A stretch of 64,000 bases of DNA from Leptodactylus fallax (lineage: Eukaryota; Chordata; Amphibia; Anura; Leptodactylidae), in contig CAMRHE010000017.1 of the NCBI GenBank assembly GCA_947044405.1, forward strand, positions 10,818,001-10,882,000. The letters are read 5' to 3'. Under the pieces are notes generated by a model. The model was given only the letters and a program-made list of their open reading frames with translations, was not told the origin of the DNA and made no database searches. This document shows positions 43,861 to 55,079 of the stretch, one piece after another (position 1 is the stretch's first letter; every line of letters starts with the position of its first letter). Both the position numbers and the translations under genes were made by a program.

Positions 43861-43861
43861 T

Positions 43862-44235
43862 TTAAAGGGGTTTTCCAGGCTAAAAGTATTGATGACCTAT
43901 CCTGAGGTTAATCCATCAGATTGGTGGTGGTCTGACACCCGACGCCCCCACCGATCAGCTGTTCTCAGTAGCTGATTCAATAGAACGGAGCAGAAAGCAG
44001 ACTGCGCTGTTCTCTGTGTAGTGTCTGAACTGGGTCACTGCAGCTTAGCATTGATTCAAGTGAATCAGAGCTGATCTGCAGTACCTGGTCTGACCACTAC
44101 ACAGAGAACAGCACTGTCTGCTTCCTGCTCCATTCTCTGTGTATCAGATGCTGAGAACAGCTGATCGGTGAGGGCGCCGGGTGTCAGACCACGGGGTAGG
44201 TCATCAATATTTTTAGCCTGAAAAACCTCTTTTAA
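43862..44235. mobile_element. T2-like 'GATCAGCTG' MITE, complete, 374 bp
   Basis: Begins TTAAAGGGGTTTTCCAGGCT and ends CCTGAAAAACCTCTTTTAA. Mirrored inner words are GATGACCTATCC / GGTAGGTCATC, GATCAGCTGTTCTCAG / CTGAGAACAGCTGATC and AGAACGGAGCAGAAAGCAGA / CTGCTTCCTGCTCCATTCT. It folds into one long hairpin and has no coding content. Confidence 0.88.
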
Positions 44236-44410
44236 ATGAGTATCATGTAATGCTTCATTTCTCCTGTGGTGGCGCTGTAGTGGAATTGAACACTTGGTTC
44301 TAGGTCTCCCTAGTAATTACAGCTGATCAGTATAGGTCCAACAGGAGGAGTCCCTGTGATCAACTGTTTTGGTCATGTCTATTTCAGGACTTGTTTACCA
44401 AACTGGCCCC
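44236..44410. mobile_element. 'GGCGCTGTAG' MITE fragment
   Basis: CTTCATTTCTCCTGTGGTGG, CGCTGTAGTGGAATTGAACA and TTACAGCTGATCAG match a fragment at 63,860-63,996 (CCTCATTTCCCCTGCGGGGG, TGCTGTAGCGCAATTGAATA). It directly follows the previous MITE. Confidence 0.55.
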
Positions 44411-44552
44411 ATTTCCTAAGACAACCTCAAGGATAGGTAGCCCAGAATCAAACTATAAACTTCCAGTATTATTTAGTGGTGTATGGCGGTATTATTTGGT
44501 AATCGAAATTTAGTTTTATCTGTGAACTAAATGACAGTGATATACTGTACGT

Positions 44553-44892
44553 GGGTGGTTTATGGAGTTGTCTGGGACTTGCATAGGATAGGTCATCAAT
44601 ATATGATTAGTGGGGGTCTGATACTTGAGACCCCTGCTGATCAGCTCAATACCAAGCACAGCACCATACATATCATAGTGGCTGCATTTGGTATTGCAGT
44701 CGGCCCAATGCTCTTGAACTGTTCCATGTGACCGATAAATGTGATCTCATCGGCACAGGGAGGAAGCTGCAGAGCTTGTTGGTGCTGCGACACCTTCTAA
44801 CAGCTGATTGGCAGGAGTCCTGGTTGTCGGTCCCCACCGATCAGGATAGGCCATCAGTATATAAGTCCCATAAATCACAATTTAAGGGAATA
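44553..44892. mobile_element. 'GATCAGCTG' MITE, diverged copy
   Basis: GGAGTTGTCTGGGACTTGCA, AGGATAGGTCATCAATATAT and GTGGGGGTCTGATACTTGAG on the left; CCCCACCGATCAGGATAGG, CCATCAGTATATAAGTCCCA and a TTTAAGGG end on the right. Third copy of the family within 2 kb. Confidence 0.7.
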
Positions 44893-45790
44893 TTCTCTGA
44901 ATTCTGCATATTATTTAGGAATTATATTATGTGGGCTGGATGTGGCGCTAATATTTTGGCACTATATGGCCATATGGCGGTATTATGCAAGCTGTATGAA
45001 TGATTAATCCTTGTTCCAAAGCCTTAAAAGTGCTTGGAAACCATCCACAAGCAGGTAAGGATCTTAATATTACCATGTTAGTATTATTATCTAGCACAAC
45101 TAAATATAGCCGGGCCAGCAATATAAGACCCACAGACCATACACGGCAGAATATTGCATCTATCTACAGCAGCTTGCTGACAGGCTCCAGGTAACTCTGT
45201 GATTGAAGTCAGTCCTCTGATGTGTTAGGAGAGCTGGCCGGGTCACTGGATGGCATTATTCCAGATATCCACTCTCCTCCATCACAGATACAAAGCACTC
45301 TGGAGCAGAGAGAATAATTCAGTCTGTTTCTATAAACACATAAGACACAGAAGTGTGAACATGGCCCGACAAAGAGATGCATCATACAGTTACGTTAAAA
45401 TGTAGGAAAGTTTCGAGTCCTGTAAATATGAGGAGGAAAGATTTTTGGTATCTTGAAGCCCAAACTTGCTTGGTCTTTAGTTGGTTAATACAAACTGCAG
45501 CATGGCATGGTTCACGGCACATATTGGTAATTACATTGTGACTCTGGAGAGAAGCCAACACAAGCTCTTGTAGCCGGCATGTCAATAATTCCCTCCTCTC
45601 GGGCTCAGCTTTATGCGATGACGCAGACAATGGTCGTCCACCTGTTACACATCTAGATGAGGACTTCCAGCCACCGCTCCAACAGGAGGCAAATCTGTCT
45701 ATAAACCATAAACCACAGCGACTCGCTGGAAAAAGTAACGTAGCATTCTATTCTAGATGCATTTGTTCTATTGTCAATTTCATCCCTCTA
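44893..45790. other. no recognised feature
   Basis: Unassigned sequence before the GC-rich array. Confidence 0.45.
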
Positions 45791-45794
45791 CTAA

Positions 45795-47960
45795 TTTTTA
45801 CCCCTCAGTGGCCGCCTGTCTACACACTATAATGCTTCTCAGTGGCCGCCAGCCCGCACACTATAATGCTTCTCAGTGGCCGCCAGCCTGCACAGTATAG
45901 TGCCCCTCAGTGGTCGCCAGCCTGCACAGTATAGTGCCCCTCAGTGGCCGCCAGCCTGCACAGTATAATGCTTCTCAGTGGCCGCCAGTCTGCACACTAT
46001 AATGCTTCTCAGTGGCCGCCAGCCCGCACACTATAATGCTTCAGTGGCCGCCAGCCTGCACAGTATAGTGCCCCTCAGTGGCCGCCAGCCTGCACAGTAT
46101 AATGCTTCAGTGGCCGCCAGCCTGCACACTATAATGCTTCAGTGGCCGCCAGCCGCAACCGGGCCGCCCCTGCACACTATAATGCCCCTCAGTGGCCGCC
46201 AGCCCGCACACTATAATGCTTCTCAGTGGCCGCCAGCCCGCACACTATAATGCTTCTCAGTGGCCGCCAGCCCGCACACTATAATGCTTCTCAGTGGCCG
46301 CCAGCCTGCACACTATAATGCTTCTCAGTGGCCGCCAGCCCGCACACTATAATGCCTTCTCAGTGGCCGCCAGCCCGCACACTATAATGCTTCAGTGGCC
46401 GCCAGCCTGCACACTATAATGCCCCTCAGTGGCCGCCAGCCTGCACACTATAATGCCCTTCAGTGGCCGCCAGCCTGCACAGTATAGTGCCCCTCAATGG
46501 CCGCCAGCCCGCACACTATAATGCCCCTCAGTGGCCGCCAGCCTGCACAGTATAGTGCCCCTCAATGGCCGCCAGCCCGCACACTATAATGCTTCTCAGT
46601 GGCCGCCAGCCCGCACACTATAATGCTTCTCAGTGGCCGCCAGCCCGCACACTATAATGCTTCTCAGTGGCCGCCAGCCCGCACACTATAATGCTTCTCA
46701 GTGGCCGCCAGCCCGCACAGTATACCCTCAGTGGCCGCCAGCCTGCCCCTCAGTGGCCGCCAGCCCGCACACTAAACCTCAGGCCGCCACCGCACAGTAC
46801 CCCAGGCCCCCCCGCCAATGCTTCTCGGTGGCCGCCAGCCTGCACAGTATAGTGCCCCTCAGTGGCCGCCAGCCTGCACAGTATAGTGCCCCGCTCAGTG
46901 GCCGCCAGCCCGCACACTATAATGCTTCTCAGTGGCCGCCAGCCCGCACACTATAATGCTTCAGTGGCCGCCAGCCTGCACACTATAATGCTTTTCAGTG
47001 GCCGCCAGCCTGCACAGTATAGTGCCCCTCAGTGGCCGCCAGCCTGCACAGTATAGTGCCCCTCAGTGGCCGCCAGCCCGCACACTATAATGCTTCTCAG
47101 TGGCCGCCAGCCTGCACACTATAATGCTTTTCAGTGGCCGCCAGCCCGCACACTATAATGCTTCTCAGTGGCCGCCAGCCCGCACACTATAATGCTTCTC
47201 AGTGGCCGCCAGCCCGCACACTATAATGCTTCAGTGGCCGCCAGCCTGCACAGTATAATGCTTCTCAGTGGCCGCCAGCCCGCACACTATAATGCTTCTC
47301 AGTGGCCGCCAGCCCGCACACTATAATGCTTCTCAGTGGCCGCCAGCCCGCACACTATAATGCTTCTCAGTGGCCGCCAGCCTGCACAGTATAGTGCCCC
47401 TCAGTGGCCGCCAGCCTGCACACTATAATGCCCTCAGTGGCCGCCAGCCTGCACAGTATAATGCTTCTCAGTGGCCGCCAGCCTGCACAGTATAATGCTT
47501 CAGTGGCCGCCAGCCCGCACACTATAATGCTTCTCAGTGGCCGCCAGCCTGCACAGTATAATGCTTCTCAGTGGCCGCCAGCCCGCACACTATAATGCTT
47601 CTCAGTGGCCGCCAGCCTGCACAGTATAATGCTTCAGTGGCCGCCAGCCTGCACACTATAATGCTTCAGTGGCTGCCAGCCTGCACAGTATAATGCTTCA
47701 GTGGCCGCCAGCCTGCAGGGCCGGCACTATAATGCTTCTCAGTGGCCGCCTGGCCCGCACAGTATAGTGCCCCTCAGTGGCCACCTGCCCGCACAGTATA
47801 GTGCCCCTCAGTGGCCGCCTACGCACACAGGATTATGACCCTCAGTGGATGCCTGTCTACACACTATAATGCCTCTCAGTGGCCGCCAGCCTGCACAGTA
47901 TAATGCCCCTCAGCCTGCCCGCACAGTGTAGTGCCCCTCAGTGGCCGCCAGCCCCTCCAT
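45795..47960 (+). repeat. GC-rich 32/34-bp minisatellite, about 65 units
   Basis: The unit is CAGTGGCCGCCAGCCCGCAC then ACTATAATGCTTCT (34 bp). A 32-bp form lacks the last CT. A second type ends GCACAGTATAGTGCCCCT. The array is rich in CpG. A burst of deletions lies at 46,720-46,815. Short open frames with repeats like MAASLHTIM and SGRQPAHYNA are by-products. The edges (45,800 and 47,820-47,960) are more diverged than the middle, the usual pattern for arrays homogenised by unequal exchange. Confidence 0.97.
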
Positions 47961-48087
47961 CCTTATGCCCTATCAGGGTTCTCTAGCTGCTGCCCCAAAT
48001 ACTTTAATAGTTCTGTTTTGGTAGCCCCAGCAAGTAGTGTACCCCAGTAATGCAGCCAATATTCTGTAAGTAATGCACTGCACTCTC

Positions 48088-48444
48088 TTTATAGAGGACT
48101 TGTCTCTGTCTGAAAAGCCCATTGGCATACAGTACCTTCAAGTCTGTTCAGTTATTCAATAGATTTAAGCCCTTTTTTATTGTTATGGAAATTAAGGTTT
48201 ACAGCCAAGTGGGTGGTAACACTTCGATCCTCTGTTGAGAGGGTCCCTGTGTGCTGTATGTCATGCAGTGTTACCGCCCATTTGACTAGTAGACCCTAAT
48301 TTGCATTATTACTAAAAGGGCTTATGTCCCTGGAGTGGCTGAACAGATTTGGATAAACAAAACTCCAAAATACATAGGGGAACCGCGCTGATCAGATAAG
48401 GTATGGCATTCGTTTTTTCAGACCTGGTGACAAGTCCTCTTTAA
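48088..48444. mobile_element. T2-like MITE with 'AGAGGACTTGTC' ends
   Basis: ATAGAGGACTTGTCTCTGTC near the left is mirrored by GGTGACAAGTCCTCTTTAA on the right. Inside, AAGCCCTTTTTTATTG pairs with CTAAAAGGGCTTATG. TTAA is intact on the right only. Confidence 0.7.
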
Positions 48445-49094
48445 GAGTCCCTGTACCCACCAAGCCTTGGACCCATTTGTGATTGTAACCGCCAAGTGAC
48501 GTGCCTAGTACTGTAATTGCCAATCATTGCACCATTTTGGAGCAAAATTAGACTTAAAGTAACTGATAAGTAACCCATAACTGGTTCTTCTGTATTCAGG
48601 CAGAGCGAGGAGCTCTTGTTGGTCATATCCAATACCGCCACCAACCTCTGGTGCCAATTACCGGGCTGGCCAGTGAGTTCCGATATGGGTGACAAACCTA
48701 GTTGAGGGGCTGTCAATCATCATTGCTCAGTAACAAGAGAGCACATGATGGCCATAATGGTTGATACTTATGGTAGCTGCAAACAACCTGATTCCAGCTT
48801 TACTTTTAATGGAAGAGCAGAAATGACTAAAAGTTCTGAGCAGCGCAACTATTGTTCTCGTTCATGTGTCAGACACCTGGTATAAAGGGGAAAACAATGG
48901 GTTAAGTAACAGTGATCATTAAAAGCCAAACTTAACACCCCTGAATGTGTAGGAGGAAAAGGGCAAAGGGGAGATATCGCTCTCTCTAAATATATATATT
49001 AGCCAGACCTCATTATACACTATGCTGTTTCCTGCCCGCCTGGCTCATCACCTCCGGATGGTTTTATTCTATCACATTGCTGGGATTCTTTTAT
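48445..49094. other. no recognised feature
   Basis: Unassigned; no gene or element end is supported. Confidence 0.45.
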
Positions 49095-49095
49095 T

Positions 49096-49098
49096 TTA

Positions 49099-49148
<50 letters not shown>

Positions 49149-49256
49149 ATGATGATAATATTTAGTTGTATTTCTATATGTTTCATACAGTATATATTAC
49201 TCTGTTTATCTACACTATTACTTATATCACACACCACACACACACACACAAAACTA

Positions 49257-49292
<36 letters not shown>
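49096..49292 (+). repeat. microsatellite cluster: (ATT)n, (CA)n, (TCTA)n
   Basis: ATT run at about 49,096-49,145, CA run at about 49,235-49,250 and TCTA run at about 49,257-49,292. The open frames across it encode only homopolymer-like Leu and Tyr/Leu/Ser/Ile runs. Confidence 0.95.
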
Positions 49293-50000
49293 ATCTTATA
49301 CCTATGTATCGATCAATCTCTTTCATTGTATTTCACATCTTCAAAGTCACATGAATCTCGCAGGAAGATCTTTGTAGAGGTGACCGGCAGATGTGGGTTC
49401 TTATCTCTACATCTACAGAACTTGTTCACCTTGTAGTCAATCTTAAAAGGTTTTTACACTCTATCAATGAATACTCCGAAAGACAAGTGTTCAGTAAGAG
49501 ATGGAGGGCGAGTGATCTCTTCTCTGAGGCTCCCTCTGATCCTGTATTTACAGCATATTTGTACATAGTGCATCAGATGCTTCCTGCTTATTGTTATACC
49601 TATACACATAGGGGCCTATATCCATATATCCAAGGGCAGGAGTGAATGGGAAACAACAATCTGGACCAACAGTAATGGTGTTGGAGTTTTACCACTCGGG
49701 AAAGAAGGGCCTGTTGCGTCTTTAACCCTCTACACCCTTTTTCTGGAGGTCTATTTACCTTGTTTCCTAACTATGTATTTCCTCTGTAGTGGGGAGTTCT
49801 ATGGCAGTCCTTGCTTGCCCAACTGCAGATTAAGCAGGGTTGGGATTGGAACCCTCTCCTCAAGGGCCACATAGCGGTTACATAGGCTGCACCATTCACT
49901 TCATCCTTGGTTCTAGAGATCAAAGGTAGTTACGGTTTTCTGGATTATTTACTTCTCTTAGTTTGGCTTTGACTAGATAGACTAATTGGCTACAATAAAT
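49293..50000. other. no recognised feature
   Basis: Unassigned sequence. Confidence 0.45.
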
Positions 50001-50002
50001 AT

Positions 50003-50168
50003 GGTGAAACATCTTTGAGATGATCACCCAAAATTGCACGAAAAAGTGGTCTTTTGGGGGCGTTCTTCTTAAAGAAGGTGGTTAATATGGAAAACAGTCA
50101 CAGAAAATGTGGTTAGGATAAGGGGTTGGTCTGCTCAAAAAGGGGATCTTTTTCGAGAGGTTTCACTG
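50003..50168 (+). mobile_element. pogo/Tigger-like MITE, copy 2
   Basis: Begins GGTGAAACATCTTTGAGATG, with ATCACCCAAAATTGCACGAA inside, and ends ATCTTTTTCGAGAGGTTTCACTG followed by TA. The ends mirror each other. It shares its whole order with 8,768-8,935. Confidence 0.72.
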
Positions 50169-51500
50169 TATGTAGATGAAGTAAAGAGCAGCACCAGTGA
50201 CTCCAACAATGGGTGCAATACCTCAGGTCAACGGCCAATTGACCAGAAACGATTTGGTAAAAAATGAGCATGTTAGCGTTCCAAAAATAGAAAAACTAAA
50301 GGACTTTATTAGCCCACTGTGAAATGTTTCAGTCCTTTTAGGACCTTTCTCAATTTGGAGAAAAACCAAAACAGTACTCACCTCTTCATTCCCCTGGTAC
50401 TTCTGCTGTCCTGCTGGTCTTGGTTTGCAAGTGGCGTGCGACCACTACGGCCATTCAATGGCCACACCAGCAATGTGATATGCTTCTAGCATTACCATTC
50501 GGAGATGGGAACCATGATGCCGCTAGTACGCCATGTGCAGGCTACATGGAAACAATGTCCGGGAGGACAGCGGGAGCAACAGATCTGGATCTCCAGGGGA
50601 AAGAGGTGAGTGATGTTTAAAGAAGAAGCTGCATGTTAAATCACTCTAGAACAATGACCTGTTCTTCTTGTAAGACATACAACATGTTTCACATCTGTGA
50701 CACAAAACGGAGTTATCTTTACTACAGAATTCATTTGTTTTCTTCAAGCGGACTGGAATTAATCCAGATAACTCAATACACTTGTAAGCCGCGTTGTAAC
50801 TTTTTAACCCAACTGGAGAACAGTCGCTGAGGGGAAATTGACTTCTAGATCAAGGAGTTTGTAGGGAGAGGACCCAACCAAGAGTTAATTCTTTTCACGA
50901 TCTGGACAATTTCCTCCCAAGATGTAGGACAGTCTTGTAGTGTATACATTGTATCTCAGCTTCGTTGTCCAAAATTAAAAATGCTTCCTCGGTCACTTCT
51001 ACCGGCAGCTTGATAAAATCACGACCTCTCCCAGCCAGAAACTGTCATTTGTATACTCATCACTGAGGAGTTCAGAAGGACATGTAGCCTGCGGGAGCTC
51101 TTAAGATAAGACCACAAGTTAGGACTGTTTAACCCAACATTGTGCTGACTCTTGCATTGTTGCTTTTTTGGGATAGAGATGCCCGCAAGCACTGTTTTTC
51201 TTCTAGATAAGACAATACTTCATGTCAAGGATGTTCCACAGAATATGATGTTTCTCCTTGCATTTTCAGAAATCTGTATTCTAAATTTGAGCTGAGAAAA
51301 TTGATTCATCATGAATCAAATTTGATCCAAATATCTTAAAAATTTCAGATTTATCCAAAACTTTTGGGATTCTTTTCGTCGAATTGCTCAAAATGGCGGA
51401 ATTATTCTTGGTAATTGAAAATAAGTCATTGACTTACTTTCCTTGACCAACAGTGAACCAGTCAGTGATGGCTATAATCAGCTTACAGCGGTCATTGGAT
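50169..51500. other. mostly unassigned; dispersed-repeat pieces
   Basis: 50,340-50,610 has CAGTACTCACCTCTTCATTC and a mirrored GAAAGAGGTGAGTGATG, so a foldback repeat of about 270 bp is likely. 51,290-51,380 has CATGAATCAAATTTGATCC, a short palindromic fragment. No gene. Confidence 0.45.
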
Positions 51501-51501
51501 G

Positions 51502-51675
51502 GTTTAGATCAGGGATCAGCAACCTTCGCCACTCCAGCTGCTGGGAAACTACAACTCCCAACATGCTCTATTCACTTCCATGGGAATTCCAAGAATAGCA
51601 GAGCAAGTATGCATGCTGGGAGTTGTAGTTTGACAACAGCTGGAGTGCCGAAGGTTGCCTACCCCTGATTTAGAT
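51502..51675. mobile_element. hAT-type MITE, 158 bp, with 8-bp target duplication
   Basis: The element proper is 51,510-51,667. It begins CAGGGATCAGCAACCTTCGC and ends GAAGGTTGCCTACCCCTG. Inner arms CACTCCAGCTG and CAGCTGGAGTG mirror each other, as do ACTACAACTCCCAACATGC and GCATGCTGGGAGTTGTAGT. Flanks are GTTTAGAT on the left and ATTTAGAT on the right: an 8-bp duplication with one mismatch, as expected for hAT. Confidence 0.9.
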
Positions 51676-52566
51676 CATGTGGTTTTGAAGCTTTTCATGT
51701 GCTAAATAGACCTCCTGTTGAACATGGTCATGGTGGAATGAAATCCCATTCTAATTTTTTCTATGGGCCCTATAGGTATTTGTAACACCTCTGCCTCAAC
51801 ACTATAAGGGTTCGTTGACTATTGCGTTCAATCTCCTGATCCATCGTAGGAACAGAAGAATGGATTAAGGAAAAAAGATAGATCCCAAGGGACCCCATTG
51901 ACTATAATGGGGTCCATTTGGTACCTCTTGTTTTCAAAGTCACATCACCAGATGAAGACGTTGTGCTTGCGGGATTTTTACTTTCAATATTTTTAGACAG
52001 ACTCTGCACCAGACGGACTGAACGCAGTGAATGTAACCTAATCTAAACCTGATAAGTCATCTGAAGAACATGGACTATCTTAATTCTATACATATAGCAA
52101 CATGCAATAAAATCCTTCTAAGGTGACATGCGTATAGTATATATTGTTTTAATTACAAGGCGCACCCACTTCTATGTCTGACCTCTGATGTGGAAAGTAT
52201 TACCCCTGAAACTAAAGCGATCCCTCTCCCCTATCCCTCAGAGCAGTGATCTCTAAGATAAAGGATGCTATTATGGCCGGTTAATACCATATTGTCCAGA
52301 CTGACCTATAGGTGACAACGGATAATGTGGTAAAAAAATCAGATATTTGTCATTGATTTGCATATTAATGGTTTCCTCAAAAGTGAATATGAAATATGGC
52401 AGACGTTACATTTTGGAGTCAAAGGTCAGGTCCAGACATTGATGATAATTTCCATTTGGATTTTGTCACAATGCATGAACCCCATCGAATTGGGGTTCCT
52501 TGGGCATACATGAGGGAATGGTTTTGACCTTCCACCTATACAGGTCATGTAGACGTCCACTATTGC
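51676..52566. other. mostly unassigned; MITE-like remnant at 51.8-52.05 kb
   Basis: 51,805-52,045 includes GACCCCATTGACTATAATGG and GGTCCATTTGGTACC-like words and ends GAACGCAGTGAATGTAACCT, in the style of the 41.9 and 57.1 kb elements. The rest is AT-rich with no gene. Confidence 0.42.
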
Positions 52567-52567
52567 A

Positions 52568-52848
52568 GCACGGTGGCTCAGTGGTTAGCATTGCAGCCTT
52601 GCAGCGCTGGAGTCTTGGGTTCAATTCCTGCCAAGGATGACATCTGCAAGGAGTTTGTATGTTCTCCCCGTGTGTGCATGGGTTTCCTCCCACACTCCAA
52701 AGACATACTGATAGGGAATGTAGATTGTGAGCCGAAACCCCCCCCCCCCCACCCTATATGGACGGTGACTGTCAATGTCTGTAAAGCGCTGCGGAATATG
52801 ATGGCGCTATATAAGTAAGCAAAAATACATAAATAAATAATAATAGTC
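52568..52848 (+). mobile_element. V-SINE-like retroposon, best-preserved copy
   Basis: The tRNA-like head is GCACGGTGGCTCAGTGGTTA (A box) with GGGTTCAATTCCTGCC (B box, about 52,618-52,633). A conserved middle follows: CAAGGAGTTTGTATGTTCTC, GGGTTTCCTCCCACACTCCA and AAGACATACTGATAGGGAAT. The 3' part has a C-run, AAAGCGCTGCGGAATATGAT, GGCGCTATATAAGTAAG and an AAATAATAATAG tail. It has no protein. It would be transcribed by RNA polymerase III and copied by a LINE; the tail does not resemble the 3' end of the LINE at 32 kb, so another LINE was the likely partner. Confidence 0.9.
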
Positions 52849-53524
52849 ATTGTTGCTATTGTTGTACACATGGAACCCATCATCCAGGTCCACAAGGTTG
52901 TTTGTGACTCATCCCATAAGAAATGGAACCTAGCGGTTGTCTCAATTGTCTACTCCACATGGGGTTGCCTTCTACTACATCTTTGGGTCCCAGTATTGTG
53001 ATAGTTCCTGAGCTCACTGGCAGATACTGTAGGATTTTGGTAGGCAAGTTAGACCTTTCATAATCAAGAGTGGTAGGAAGGATGGAGCATGCTTGTTTTT
53101 TTTTTGTTTTTCTATGGAAAGAGAAATAAGTAACCATGAGACAACTTGGAACTCAAGGATCAGACATGTGAAAATCCAACATTTCCAGTACATTGTTGAC
53201 TTGGATGGTGGTTTATGATGCAGCTTCCTGATGAGATTGACAGTATCATGAACCACATGAGACAGCCGGACCCAGCAAGTAAAACTAGCCATACACATAG
53301 ATCAGTGTCTAATGTGTATAGTGGTAGCTCTACTATCCCACAATATCTGTAAGATCCAGAACAAGGAGCTCCAAGATGAACGCTTGACTCCAGCCGACTC
53401 AGTGGTTGACCTGACAAGGTCCTGCATGCTGAGTGCCGTGTCGCATACAATGTCCTCACTCTGACATCAGCAGTTTGTGGTGACATCCAGATAAATGATT
53501 CCAGAGCAGTGAGCACATCAGAGG
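52849..53524. other. no recognised feature
   Basis: Unassigned. Antisense frames of 85-118 codons show no motif. Confidence 0.45.
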
Positions 53525-53830
53525 TTTGGTCTGACTTGGAATTAGATTTGTGTGGTCTTGGGTCTTATCAACCTTTGGGGGTATGGTCTGGGGTCTGAAT
53601 TAATTTAGGAGGTTAGTTTGTGGTCTGGGCTAATTTTGGGGACTGAATTCTTTTGAGGTCTGGTTGGGCTGTTATCTGGAGTCTGGATTAATTTTGGGGT
53701 TGGATCTAAATGATTTTTGAAGTCTGATCTAGTTCGTCAATCCTTTTAGGTTTTGTCTAGAATCTAAATCAGTTTGGGATCTGGTCGGGGATTCTGATTA
53801 TTTTTGAGGTCAGGTCTGGTTTATGAATTT
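53525..53830 (+). repeat. degenerate tandem repeat 'GGGGTCTGGATTAATTTT'
   Basis: Imperfect units built on GGTCTGGTCTG / GGGTCTGAATTAATTT / GGAGTCTGGATTAATTTTGG recur about ten times with irregular 20-40 bp spacing. This is an old array with heavy decay. Confidence 0.75.
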
Positions 53831-53835
53831 TTGCC

Positions 53836-54035
53836 TGACACGCCCTTCTGACATTACAGAGCTTAAATAGCACATCAGACTCCAAAACTAACTGTGCTTG
53901 TTGCTCAGGAATGGTGTGGGCCAGAGAGAAAATTCCAACTGTGCTGGAATCAGTGGAGCGGCAACTATTAACAGATGATGATAACTTGAATTGGTGGAGG
54001 CGCCGACAGGTCCTCTTTAAGGATGGTGATGGGGG
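53836..54035. mobile_element. 'CCACC' MITE, right half
   Basis: Shares AAAACTAACTGTGCTTG, TTGCTCAGGAATGGTGTGGG, GAGAAAATTCCAACTGTGCT and GAATTGGTGGAGGCGC with the family, ending ACAGGTCCTCTTTAAGG. The left half is missing. Confidence 0.72.
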
Positions 54036-54837
54036 CATTCAAAAGTTGTTATTGGCTTCAGCACTTCTTAGTCATGCTCCAAAAAACCTGAATTCTCTGT
54101 ATTAATAAGGTCCATGTAAAGGAGAATTATACAGTGAGGAAATTGACACAAACATGGGAAGGTTTTATTTTTGAGCAAAAAAAAAATTTAAACACAAAAA
54201 GTTATTTTATGCTAAATTTCTATAACCAATTCATGATGTAAAATATCCTGAGTTGGTGGAAATTACAATGTAGGTTAAGTTGCCAAGTTCATTTCTTGTT
54301 GTTGTAAGCATAGTTCAGGCTGAATCAGATGTCTGTATCATGTGGACTGGCTTAGAACAGATTCATTATCTTTCGGCCGGTCAGCTCCGGCTTCGTAGGT
54401 GGTCGCGTCGCCTTCTCTGTATCTCTATTTCATGGTCAGAAAGTTTCCTTTAAAGTTCCAGTTTGGTGACTTCTTACCAATCCAGGGCCTTGCAGTGATT
54501 CTGCTTTTGTGCCCCCGGGAATTAATGACCTGTAAGATGTCTCTGCTATTCTTGAGTCTGCAGTGCTGGATTTACAACCAACTCCCTGGAATCAGTGATA
54601 ATGGCCACAATGATGCATGTCGAGAAAATCTGAGGGATGAAATAAATAAATAAAAAATTCTCATCATTAAGGAAGAATTCCACAAAGCAAGTGTTACTAG
54701 AAACTGACAACCATTATCTCTTCCATAGATATGGATGAGAGGTTGTCGCGGCCCTGTGCCTTTTACTAACGTTACTGACTATTAAAGGTTTTGATGCCCA
54801 AATGTATTTATTAAAAATAAAAAAATAACAATTTTTT
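54036..54837. other. no recognised feature
   Basis: Unassigned DNA with A-runs; no gene. Confidence 0.45.
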
Positions 54838-55047
54838 TAATTGTCAACACTGTCCCCTACAAGGCTCACAATCTAAATTCCCTATCACTGTGTCTTCAGA
54901 GTGTGGGAGGAAACCGGAGTACCCGGAGGAAACCCACGCAAACACGGAGAGAATATACAAACTCCTTGAAGATATTGTCTTAGGCTGGATTCTGACTCAG
55001 GAATCCAGAGCTGCAAGGCTACAGTGCTAACCACTGAGCCACCGTGC
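54838..55047 (-). mobile_element. V-SINE-like retroposon, 3'-truncated
   Basis: On the minus strand: GCACGGTGGCTCAGTGGTTA, TGCAGCTCTGGATTCC, CAAGGAGTTTGTATATTCTC, GTGTTTGCGTGGGTTTCCTC, CGGGTACTCCGGTTTCCTCC, then GAGCCTTGTAGGGGACAGTG. The full GGGTACTCCGG central domain is kept here but lost in the 52,568 copy. The GCGCTATATAA tail is absent. Confidence 0.88.
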
Positions 55048-55079
55048 TGAGCTAAATCTTTGTAGTTTGCCATCTATGA

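Noticed and set aside
45978..47595. Several 60-107-codon frames with MAASLHTIM-type repeats
   Set aside because: They arise from the 34/32-bp minisatellite, whose period is not a multiple of three; frames close as soon as the phase changes.
49077..49436. 119-codon frame with a Leu run as a signal peptide
   Set aside because: The Leu run is the (ATT)n microsatellite read in one frame, and the following Leu/Ser/Ile/Tyr run is (TCTA)n.
52573..52635. Functional tRNA gene
   Set aside because: A-box and B-box-like words are present, but they are the head of a SINE and there is no complete cloverleaf.
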